A stretch of 45,250 nt of DNA from Methylacidimicrobium fagopyrum (GTDB lineage: Bacteria; Verrucomicrobiota; Verrucomicrobiia; Limisphaerales; UBA11358), in assembly GCA_026225255.1 (NCBI GenBank), contig JAMFSJ010000047.1:1-45250 (forward strand). Direction: 5' to 3'. The notes under the pieces are model-generated. The model was not told the origin of the DNA and searched no databases. It saw only the letters and a program-made list of their open reading frames with translations. The position numbers and the translations under genes are program-made. Positions 38,950 through 45,250 of the stretch are shown here, in pieces; position 1 is the first letter of the stretch, and each line of letters opens with the position of its first letter.

Positions 38950-40279
38950 ACACCAATCCCTTGACCGCCCAGCCTTTCCGGTAATCACGTTTCAGAAATG
39001 CGTTGGCTTCTGACTGCTTGAATTTCATCCGGCGCGCATTCCATTCCAGTGTGGTGTGGGGAAAACGCGACGCGATGTCGCCGAGTAAAATGGTTTCCGT
39101 CAGCGGGCCGGCGTAGGCGAAGTCCGCCGTCGTCTTATCTTCGCCGAGACAGGCGTTGACGAATTGTTTCCAATGATTGACGCCCTTAACGCGCGGTAAT
39201 TTGTAATCGGCGAACTTCGCCTGCGGATACAGCGTCGGCACATCATCCGGATGCGGCAGTGCCATCACGCCTTCCGTGCCGACGAAAATCGAGCCGGTGT
39301 TGGGAACTTCCCCACCTTCGAGCAACGCGATGATTTCCGCCGGCGGCTTGGAGTCGCCGTCATACCACGTGACCGGCAGAGTTTTTTCCGCCGTGCGCGC
39401 GTTGCCGGGGAATTGATAATGCACCAAACCATTCAGCGCCCAGTTCCATTGATTCGGCGTCGCGCCTTCGGAGCGGATGGAAATCGGCGCGGTCAGTCCG
39501 ATGGATTCAAATACGGGATCAAAAATATGGCAGCCCATGTCGCCCAGCGTGCCCGTGCCAAAATCCAAACGCTTGCGCCAGTTGCCGGGATGATAATAAC
39601 CATCGCCAATAAACGGGCGATCCGCGCACACGCCCAACCAGAGATTCCAGTCAAACTCCGCCGGCACCGGATCCGTGCGTTCCGGTTTGTCCGTGATGTC
39701 GCCCCAGGATTTGGGGCACCATGAATGCACTTCCTTGACCTTGCCGATGACGCCGCTCTGCACGATGTTCACCGCCATCCGATAATAAATCGACGAATGA
39801 ATCTGGATGCCCATCTGCGTCACGACTTTTTTCTGATGCGCAATTTCCGTCATGCGCCGCACTTCGTGGATCTCATGCGCGAGCGGTTTTTGACCGTAAA
39901 CATGCTTGCCCAGTTGCATCGCGCTCACGCCGATCGGCGCGTGCATGTGGTCCGGCACCGAGACGTTTACGGAATCAATATTCTTCGCTTCCTTGTCCAG
40001 CAACTCGCGCCAGTCCTGATAAACCCGTGCGTTGGGAAAACGTTTGCGCGCTTCCACCGTATGGCTGAGGTCCACATCGCAGACCGCAACGATCTCAACG
40101 TTCGGACAATTGGCGATGCTAGTGAGATCCGACCACGCCATGCCGCTCGCGCCAAAACTCGCGTGCCGCAACGTGCGACTCGGCGGCGCCGCGAACAAAT
40201 CAGACGTGACGAACGGCGCGGCGAACGCAGCGGTGCCGATGGTTTTGAGAAAGGAGCGACGGGTGAAATGTGGGTTCAT
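38948..40279 (-). CDS. Gfo/Idh/MocA-family oxidoreductase with Tat signal
   Basis: A 443-residue protein. I chose ATG 40279 over the longer frame from 40360 because it opens the twin-arginine signal HFTRRSFLKTIGTAAFA. The Rossmann part follows (GASGMAWSDL, VEIVAVCDVD), then SVPDHMHAPIG and the family Lys in QKPLAH, then the C-terminal alpha/beta domain. These proteins are NAD(P)-dependent sugar oxidoreductases; Tat export means the cofactor is loaded before transport. The upstream gene on the same strand, 77 bp away, encodes two DUF1080 domains. Together they suggest oxidation of a glycoside at C3 followed by cleavage. Confidence 0.9.
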   Translation of the reverse strand: MNPHFTRRSFLKTIGTAAFAAPFVTSDLFAAPPSRTLRHASFGASGMAWSDLTSIANCPNVEIVAVCDVDLSHTVEARKRFPNARVYQDWRELLDKEAKNIDSVNVSVPDHMHAPIGVSAMQLGKHVYGQKPLAHEIHEVRRMTEIAHQKKVVTQMGIQIHSSIYYRMAVNIVQSGVIGKVKEVHSWCPKSWGDITDKPERTDPVPAEFDWNLWLGVCADRPFIGDGYYHPGNWRKRLDFGTGTLGDMGCHIFDPVFESIGLTAPISIRSEGATPNQWNWALNGLVHYQFPGNARTAEKTLPVTWYDGDSKPPAEIIALLEGGEVPNTGSIFVGTEGVMALPHPDDVPTLYPQAKFADYKLPRVKGVNHWKQFVNACLGEDKTTADFAYAGPLTETILLGDIASRFPHTTLEWNARRMKFKQSEANAFLKRDYRKGWAVKGLV

Positions 40280-40320
40280 GAGCGGATTATTATTGAATCT
40301 GTGGGCGGTTGGTAGTTCCA

Positions 40321-40342
40321 GCCGAGCAATGCTCGGTGCTCC
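40321..40342 (+). repeat. Palindromic repeat, hairpin followed by GCTCC (copy 3)
   Basis: GCCGAGC-AAT-GCTCGGT followed by GCTCC, in the gap between the oxidoreductase and DUF1080 genes. It matches the element at 865-890 with one change in the right arm, still allowing a G-U pair. Confidence 0.6.
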
Positions 40343-40356
40343 AGCCGCGCCATGCG

Positions 40357-41691
40357 TCATTCCTTCAACGCCTTGATTGAAATATCGCGGAACATCACCG
40401 GATCATTATGTCCGGCCAGACCAAAATAGCCGCTCGTGCGGTCTTTGCCGGGATGCGCGAGGTTATGCAAGGTTTCATGCACCGTGCTCAAGTCGCAATT
40501 CAGGATGACCGTGCCGTTGAGTTCCACTTTGATCGTCGGGCCGTTGACCGTGACTTCTTCGTAATTCCAATCGCCGATCGGATGTTGATAACCACGTTGC
40601 GCGGCGACCAAGCCGTAAGCGGAACCGTGCGCCTGCCGCGGGTCAATCTTATCGCCCGTGACTTGTTCATAATTATCATCCAACACCTGACATTCACACA
40701 TGCCCACATAAGCTGTATCGCCGGCGCCGGGATAACGAATGGCGAGACCGTTGTTGCCGCCGGGCGGTAACTTGAATTCCAACCGCGCGACGAAGTTCGT
40801 GTATTCCGCCGCCGTATAAACCGTGCCGCCATCGCCGCGCTTCCAGAGAATCGCGCCGTTCGTCACGGTGCAATTATTCAACGGCCCACGCCAGCCCGTG
40901 AAATCTTCGCCATTGAAAACCGAGGCGAAACCTTGCGGATCCTGGCCGCGAAGCAACTTGTTCGCCTCGTCACTGCCGAGCTCGCGGATGAAAATATTCT
41001 TCCAACGGATTTCGCCGCCGTGCGTCTGCAACTGGATCGGTCCGTGCGCCGGCACGGGCAGTTTGCGATTGTAATAATTCTCCATCGTCGCGCCGTCCAC
41101 CGTTTGCTTGCCATTCAACCATACCCAGACGCGGGCGCCGGCCATGACGATGCGCAGATGATTCCATTCGCCGAACGGTTTGTCCGCGAACACGAGCGGA
41201 TCTTTGCCGGGTGCGCCCGGCGAATTATTCCACAATCCGCCGGAACCTTTATCCGCGCCGAGATCCCATTTGCCGCCGGCCTTGGTGTAATCCCAAATCT
41301 GCACCTGCGGACAACCGCGCAGATACACGCCGCTGTCGGCGAGCGCCACGGTTTTGTAATCCAACTCCAGTTCGAAGTCGCCGTAGTTTTTATCCGTGGT
41401 GAGAAAGAGACCGTGGCCGTCATTGACGAGCTCGCCATTTTGCACCGACCAATGTTGGCGGATATCGGCGAGGCTGGCGTCGTGTTTCTGCGCAAATTTG
41501 TCCGCCGGCAACGCGAGATATTTGCGCGGATCTTCCGTGCTCGCGCCCCACCAACCATTGATATCTGTGCCATCAAATAGCGCGGTGAAACCCGGCGGTG
41601 GAGTATTAGGCGTGGTGGACTGCGTGGTGCGGCAACCGGCGAGAACAGCCGTCGCCAGCGCGAGCGTAAAGGTGAAGAGACGTTGATTCAT
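40357..41691 (-). CDS. Lipoprotein with two DUF1080 (3-keto-disaccharide hydrolase) domains
   Basis: A 444-residue protein. ATG 41691 starts a lipoprotein signal with lipobox L-A-G-C (TAVLAGCRTTQ); ATG 41718 is an alternative. The open frame runs to 41979, but that part translates a tandem repeat and is not real. Domain 1 (about 32-220) begins FTALFDGTDINGWWG; domain 2 (about 230-443) begins FASVFNGEDFTGWRG. Both are concanavalin-like folds of the DUF1080 family, members of which cleave 3-keto-glycosides. It should sit on an outer or inner membrane facing the periplasm, beside the Tat-exported oxidoreductase encoded just downstream. Confidence 0.88.
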   Translation of the reverse strand: MNQRLFTFTLALATAVLAGCRTTQSTTPNTPPPGFTALFDGTDINGWWGASTEDPRKYLALPADKFAQKHDASLADIRQHWSVQNGELVNDGHGLFLTTDKNYGDFELELDYKTVALADSGVYLRGCPQVQIWDYTKAGGKWDLGADKGSGGLWNNSPGAPGKDPLVFADKPFGEWNHLRIVMAGARVWVWLNGKQTVDGATMENYYNRKLPVPAHGPIQLQTHGGEIRWKNIFIRELGSDEANKLLRGQDPQGFASVFNGEDFTGWRGPLNNCTVTNGAILWKRGDGGTVYTAAEYTNFVARLEFKLPPGGNNGLAIRYPGAGDTAYVGMCECQVLDDNYEQVTGDKIDPRQAHGSAYGLVAAQRGYQHPIGDWNYEEVTVNGPTIKVELNGTVILNCDLSTVHETLHNLAHPGKDRTSGYFGLAGHNDPVMFRDISIKALKE

Positions 41692-42017
41692 AAATGTGAG
41701 CGCAAACCGTCGGGACATAGTGTTAGCCAATGTATCAAGTTCACGCCAAGCATTTTGCCTCCCTAATTTTGGGGGGGGTGTTGGGAGAGTAGCGAATGAC
41801 GAATGGCGAATGACGAATGACGAATGACGAATGACGAATGACGAATGACGAATGACGAATGACGAATGACGAATGACGAATGACGAATGACGAATGACGA
41901 ATGACGAATGACGAATGACGAATGACGCCGAACGTTTGGGCGATTTGGCCAGCACGCTGACTAAGCAGTGATAGTTCACCTTTTTTTCATCCGTCCTTTC
42001 CCGTTACCATCCGCCCC
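41692..42017. other. Divergent intergenic region holding a heptanucleotide array
   Basis: A 326-bp gap between two divergent genes. It contains a G-run at about 41771-41778, the 7-bp tandem array (41793-41927), and the leader of the small gene at 42018. I see no convincing promoter. Confidence 0.6.
41793..41927. repeat. 7-bp tandem repeat (CGAATGA), about 19 copies
   Basis: Nineteen near-perfect units of 7 bp, one early unit reading AATGGCG. Read on the minus strand it gives the repeating peptide FVIRHSS, an artefact rather than a protein. Related, degenerate units in both orientations lie at 42341-42449. Confidence 0.95.
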
Positions 42018-42299
42018 ATGCAATACGTTTTAATCATCCATGAAGTCGCGGACTATCCCGCTTGGAAACGCGTTTTCGACGGCGCAGCGGGCATCCGTAA
42101 AGACGCGGGCGAACGTTCTTATCAAGTGTTAAAATATCAGCACGACCCGAACCGGATCGTGCATTTCTCCGCGTGGACTTCGATTGCGGATGCTAGGAGT
42201 TTCTTCGAGTCGGCCAAGCTGGTTAAAATCCGCGCCGAGGCTGGAGTGAAAGCCCCCGACTTTATTTACCTAGAGCAACTCGAAGTCGGCACGTTGTAA
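42018..42299 (+). CDS. Small antibiotic-biosynthesis-monooxygenase-like protein
   Basis: A 93-residue cytosolic protein whose pattern (MQYVLIIHEVADYPAWKRVFD..., RSYQVLKYQHDPNRIVHFSAW, then a helix and a last strand) fits the dimeric alpha/beta barrel fold of ABM-type proteins. Members include quinol monooxygenases and haem-degrading enzymes, but many have no known reaction. It stands alone between two repeat arrays and shows no link to the glycan genes. Confidence 0.7.
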   Translation: MQYVLIIHEVADYPAWKRVFDGAAGIRKDAGERSYQVLKYQHDPNRIVHFSAWTSIADARSFFESAKLVKIRAEAGVKAPDFIYLEQLEVGTL

Positions 42300-42307
42300 A
42301 ATAAACG

Positions 42308-42336
42308 GTTAGGGCGCGGCGCGGCTCCGCCCTAAC
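42308..42336. terminator. GC-rich hairpin after the small gene
   Basis: GTTAGGGCG (42308-42316) pairs perfectly with CGCCCTAAC (42328-42336) around an 11-nt GC-rich loop, 8 bp after the stop. It lacks a T-run, so it could be a palindromic repeat rather than a terminator. Confidence 0.45.
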
Positions 42337-42340
42337 GGGA

Positions 42341-42449
42341 GAATGACGGATGAGGATGAGGATGAGGATGAGGATGACAAAGCAGACGACGCGCAAAATT
42401 TGTCATTCGTCATTCGTCATCGTCATCCGTCATCCGTCATCCGTCATTC
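42341..42449. repeat. Degenerate GAATGAC/GGATGAG repeats in inverted arrangement
   Basis: 42341-42378 carries GAATGAC followed by GGATGA-type units; 42402-42449 carries GTCATTC and GTCATCC units, the reverse complements. The two halves could fold together. They are related to the array at 41793-41927. Confidence 0.75.
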
Positions 42450-42452
42450 GCA

Positions 42453-44774
42453 TCACGGCGCGGGCTTCAAATCTTCCCAGCGCACGGTCCATGAACCATC
42501 GTCGGGAAACCCCGGAGCAGGGCGGTTCGGGGCGCCGTCCCAACCAGCGGCCATCATCGCCACGGCGTAGAGCAGTCCACCGTTGCCGGGGAGATACGGG
42601 CCGGGTCCGCCGGTGCAAAGACCGCGTTCGTCGTAATGATTTTTCGACGAGGGATTCAGCAACGCTTCCACCGCGAGCTGCGGATCGCCCACGCGGGCGG
42701 ACGCCATTGCCATCCACGGAAAATCCCAACCCCACGTCCCGTCCCAATTCCATTGGCGCCCCACTTCTTCCACCGTGCGGCGCGCGGTCGCGGCATCAAG
42801 CCCAGTAAACGGCGGCAACATCCCCGCGATGCCGATGTTGTCCACGTGATCAAACGTGCGCTTGGTGAACGTGTCCGGTCGGTCGGCGCTGAAAATATAG
42901 AGGCCATCCTTTTGCGGCAGCGGCGCGAGATGATTCGCCACTTCATCCCAATGCGGTTCGCGCGGGAGATGCAAACGTAAGCGCCATTGCTGCGCCATCT
43001 CCAACGCGGCGTGCCAGTAGCCCAGTTCGAAAATGGTGTTCTGGCGCAGCGCCTTGATCCCACCTTCGCTGGCGGGCCACACGGGGTTCAGATCATATTG
43101 ACCGGTGACGGCATTGCGCGTGGGATAATCGGCCATGAAATCAGCGGTGCCAAAGACGATGTCTTTCCACTTAGCCAACGTGGCGGGCGTGGGCTGCAGC
43201 CGATAATTGAGTTCGGCAAAAAAGATCGGATGCGGCTCTTTCCACAGCAACGCCATCTCCGGCGGATAGCCATCATTAAATCCATTCGGGCCGGTGGACT
43301 TCGGCCACATCAATCCCTGGTAATCAAAGTTTTCCGCAATGGCTTTCGCCACGGGCGCGACGCGTGGATAAATAGTGAGCGCCTTGTCCGCCATCGCCCA
43401 ACGATCCCACAGCGCGTAATGCGCAAGGTGCCACCAGATCATTTCGAAGTGCCACTTGGCGAGCCACGGATCCGTGCCCGTCAACCCGACTTCCGCCGGC
43501 GGATTATCCCCGGCGGATTGCGCGGCGAGTTCGTATTGCGACAACACAATGCGTCGCTCCAATTCCATCCAACGCGGATCGCGACTCGATGATAAATCAA
43601 TCGCGCCACCGCTCGACCAAAACGCCGCCCACGAAAGGGCGCACGCAGATTTCACTTGGTCAAAAGTAAGGTCCGGGGCGGCGGTAGTATTGGTTCCGAA
43701 GGAGCAGGTGAGTTCCAGCTCATCGGTTCCGGTCGTGGGCGTCAGCGTGAAGCGATGCGGCGAAGTGCCGCTGGGATTCCAACTTTCGTTCTCGGCCAGA
43801 CGCTTCGTTCGTGCGTGACCGTTGAGCCGATATTTAACCTCGAGCCGTTTGACGAAGTGGAGTGCCGGATCGCCGAACAGATCATTATTGGCGGTCACCG
43901 TGCCGTCATTATTAATGGCATTGGCTACTTGCGTGGTGACATTGCTCCAGCCGCCGCCCTCCGCCCCGTAACGCGCCTCGGTGATTTCCGGTTGCGCGGC
44001 GGCTGGTTGGCTCACGGAAAATCCGTTACCGTTCAGCCGCACTTCGTAATGCGCGTCATCAATCTCGCGGCGCAATTCCAGTCGCGTCGGAGTTTGGCGC
44101 AGGATGGTGGTCGAATGTCCGGCAGCTTGCGAATAATCGCCCACCCACGCGCCGACATTTTGCGCAGGCGCCGGAAAGTCGAGCATGAGTTGCAATTGAT
44201 GCTCGCGCAACAACGCCGATTTCACGCGCACGGCGACCGTGTCGCTCTTCGGATCCACGCACGTTTGCACTTCCACTGGTTGACCTAAGTAAGTAAAGCG
44301 GCTCGTCAGTAGGCCGGTCCACAATTCCAGTTTACGCGCCGTCACGTGCACGTCCGCGCCCGCCAAACGTTCGCCATCTTGATTGATAAAACCGAGCCGG
44401 CCTAAGTTCAGTGGCTGGGGATTAATGCGTTCCCAATCCGTGATCGCGGGCGAATCGTGCCGCGTGATGCCCGTGAGGCGACCGTGATCGGGCGTGGCCC
44501 ACGGATGAAGGTCATTCGTCGTCACGCCCGGCGGCAGCGGAAAATTGTGCCAAGACCAATGGCTCATCGTATTGCCACCGACTGTTTCCAAGCCCGTGCC
44601 ATCGGCGTTGAAAGCGAAGTTGCCATTGCCGAGCGGAATCTGACCCTCAAGACTTGGCCAATCAATATCGTGCCGCGCGACCAGCGCATGTCGGTCAATG
44701 GGCGTCGGCGAATCGGCTTGGGCCATCAAGCCGCTACCAAAAAGCCCGAGCAATGCGAGGGAACGGAAGTGCAT
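42453..44774 (-). CDS. Secreted alpha/alpha-barrel glycosidase-like protein (GH65/GH95-like)
   Basis: A 773-residue protein. ATG 44774 opens a signal peptide (MHFRSLALLGLFGSGLMAQ); the longer frame from 45062 only translates repeats. The N-terminal half is a beta domain with IPLGNGNFAFNADGTGLET, like the GNGRLG segment of GH65 and GH95 proteins. The C-terminal half is helical with Trp-rich motifs (PWLAKWHFEMIWWHLAHY, WNWDGTWGWDFPWMA) expected of a six-hairpin barrel. I cannot assign a family or catalytic residues with certainty. It may act on the same glycan as its neighbours. Upstream lies repeat-rich DNA. Confidence 0.7.
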   Translation of the reverse strand: MHFRSLALLGLFGSGLMAQADSPTPIDRHALVARHDIDWPSLEGQIPLGNGNFAFNADGTGLETVGGNTMSHWSWHNFPLPPGVTTNDLHPWATPDHGRLTGITRHDSPAITDWERINPQPLNLGRLGFINQDGERLAGADVHVTARKLELWTGLLTSRFTYLGQPVEVQTCVDPKSDTVAVRVKSALLREHQLQLMLDFPAPAQNVGAWVGDYSQAAGHSTTILRQTPTRLELRREIDDAHYEVRLNGNGFSVSQPAAAQPEITEARYGAEGGGWSNVTTQVANAINNDGTVTANNDLFGDPALHFVKRLEVKYRLNGHARTKRLAENESWNPSGTSPHRFTLTPTTGTDELELTCSFGTNTTAAPDLTFDQVKSACALSWAAFWSSGGAIDLSSSRDPRWMELERRIVLSQYELAAQSAGDNPPAEVGLTGTDPWLAKWHFEMIWWHLAHYALWDRWAMADKALTIYPRVAPVAKAIAENFDYQGLMWPKSTGPNGFNDGYPPEMALLWKEPHPIFFAELNYRLQPTPATLAKWKDIVFGTADFMADYPTRNAVTGQYDLNPVWPASEGGIKALRQNTIFELGYWHAALEMAQQWRLRLHLPREPHWDEVANHLAPLPQKDGLYIFSADRPDTFTKRTFDHVDNIGIAGMLPPFTGLDAATARRTVEEVGRQWNWDGTWGWDFPWMAMASARVGDPQLAVEALLNPSSKNHYDERGLCTGGPGPYLPGNGGLLYAVAMMAAGWDGAPNRPAPGFPDDGSWTVRWEDLKPAP

Positions 44775-44817
44775 GGCTTTTGATAAAGCTTTGCGCCGCG
44801 ATAGGCAAGATTGAGTG

Positions 44818-45069
44818 TCATGGAGTGCGGCGGGAAGCGCAGCGCCACGCCGCTTTGGCGCACCAAGACGCTTTCTTATTTGGTTGGTCACGGCACGTCC
44901 GAAAGACAGCTGATGGCTCCAAGTCATGGGTTGAAACCGGCGTGTCATGGAGTGCGGCGGGAAGCGTAGCGCCACGCCGCTTTCGCGCGCCAAGACGATT
45001 TCTAATTTGGTTGATCTCGGTCCGTCCGAAAGCGGTGTCGCCGCTTTGCTCTGCCACCGCACTCCATGA
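44818..45069. repeat. Two direct copies of a dispersed repeat, with an inverted terminal copy
   Basis: TCATGGAGTGCGG occurs at 44818-44830 and 44945-44957, and its reverse complement CCGCACTCCATGA at 45057-45069. The roughly 95 bp after each direct copy are alike (GCCACGCCGCTTT, CCAAGACG, TTTGGTTG, GTCCGAAAG). Near the end, AAAGCGG and CCGCTTT form a hairpin around TGTCG. The span 44945-45069 has the shape of a 125-bp non-coding element with inverted ends. Confidence 0.75.
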
Positions 45070-45143
45070 CGCGTTAGGATTACCGGACGTCGCAGTTTGG
45101 TTCGTTATCGAGGGTAAGAAATGGGTCAAGACGCACCGCTCAT

Positions 45144-45162
45144 TGCCTTCGTGCCGAAGGCA
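45144..45162. repeat. Hairpin, 8-bp stem with 3-nt loop
   Basis: TGCCTTCG-TGC-CGAAGGCA is a perfect short palindrome of the REP type, just before the REPIN-like element at 45171. Confidence 0.5.
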
Positions 45163-45170
45163 CGACGGGA

Positions 45171-45248
45171 AAAGTGCTGCCGACATTTTGTCGGCAGGAG
45201 AAAGCGTGGGTTGCAACTGAACTGCCGACAGAATGTCGGCAGCACTTT
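45171..45248. repeat. REPIN-like element at the window end
   Basis: Arms 45171-45197 and 45222-45248 are 27-bp reverse complements with one mismatch, around a 24-bp spacer. Each arm contains a hairpin CTGCCGACA-3 nt-TGTCGGCAG. Size and architecture match the element inside putA (78 against 79 bp), but the sequence is different. Confidence 0.8.
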
Positions 45249-45250
45249 AT

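Noticed and set aside
40280..40360. N-terminal extension of the Gfo/Idh/MocA protein
   Set aside because: It runs through a palindromic repeat, and the Tat signal starts at 40279.
41692..41979. N-terminal extension of the DUF1080 protein with repeated FVIRHSS
   Set aside because: It is a translation of the 7-bp tandem array; a proper lipoprotein signal begins at 41691.
44775..45062. 96-residue N-terminal extension of the glycosidase-like protein
   Set aside because: It translates the dispersed repeats; a signal peptide begins at 44774.

Overview
The window looks like chromosomal DNA of a Verrucomicrobiota bacterium, most likely of the Pedosphaera/Limisphaerales type. This rests on three traits: very large secreted proteins built of LamG, Ig-like and autotransporter-associated beta-strand (PATR) modules with a C-terminal domain ending in FYR-V/I; lone pseudopilin-type proteins beside glycan genes; and many small palindromic repeats. 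The lineage is an inference from style. I see no rRNA, tRNA, CRISPR array, phage, intact transposase, or SusC/SusD pair.

Layout. 1-1311 has no convincing gene: it holds palindromes, a terminator-like hairpin and a 21-bp minisatellite. 1312-8872 (+) is a tight run: bifunctional proline catabolic enzyme PutA (with a REPIN-like palindrome inserted in frame), a BT1-type MFS transporter and a secreted GH2 glycosidase. 9003-11324 is a GH95-like gene broken by one TGA, followed by a decayed copy of the N-terminal domain of a GH2 gene found 22 kb downstream, then an AraC-type regulator. 12925-16716 is a PATR-repeat secreted protein broken by one TAG. 16796-23963 carries a pseudopilin-like protein, a 1.9-kilo-residue multidomain secreted protein and a lipoprotein. 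24052-28947 is an intact GH95-like enzyme fused to Ig-like, LamG and PATR modules.

29122-38916 (+) reads as a glycan and sugar-acid catabolic operon: RraA-family protein, DgoD-like sugar-acid dehydratase, SDR dehydrogenase, sodium:solute symporter, secreted GH2 with an extra N-terminal domain, and a formylglycine sulfatase. On the minus strand, 38948-41691 encodes a Tat-exported Gfo/Idh/MocA oxidoreductase and a lipoprotein with two DUF1080 (3-keto-glycoside hydrolase) domains. A small monooxygenase-like gene (42018-42299, +) and a secreted alpha/alpha-barrel glycosidase-like gene (42453-44774, -) follow, then a repeat-rich end.

How it fits together (inference): secreted GH95, GH2 and sulfatase enzymes would strip a sulfated, fucose- or galactose-containing glycan; the symporter imports the sugar; dehydratase, SDR and RraA protein form a non-phosphorylative route to a C3 product plus a C3 aldehyde or acid; the Gfo/Idh plus DUF1080 pair offers an oxidative way to cleave glycosides. 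A nearly identical palindromic element lies before the PATR gene and before the catabolic operon, with a weaker relative before the broken GH95 gene, which points to shared control, perhaps by the local AraC-type protein.
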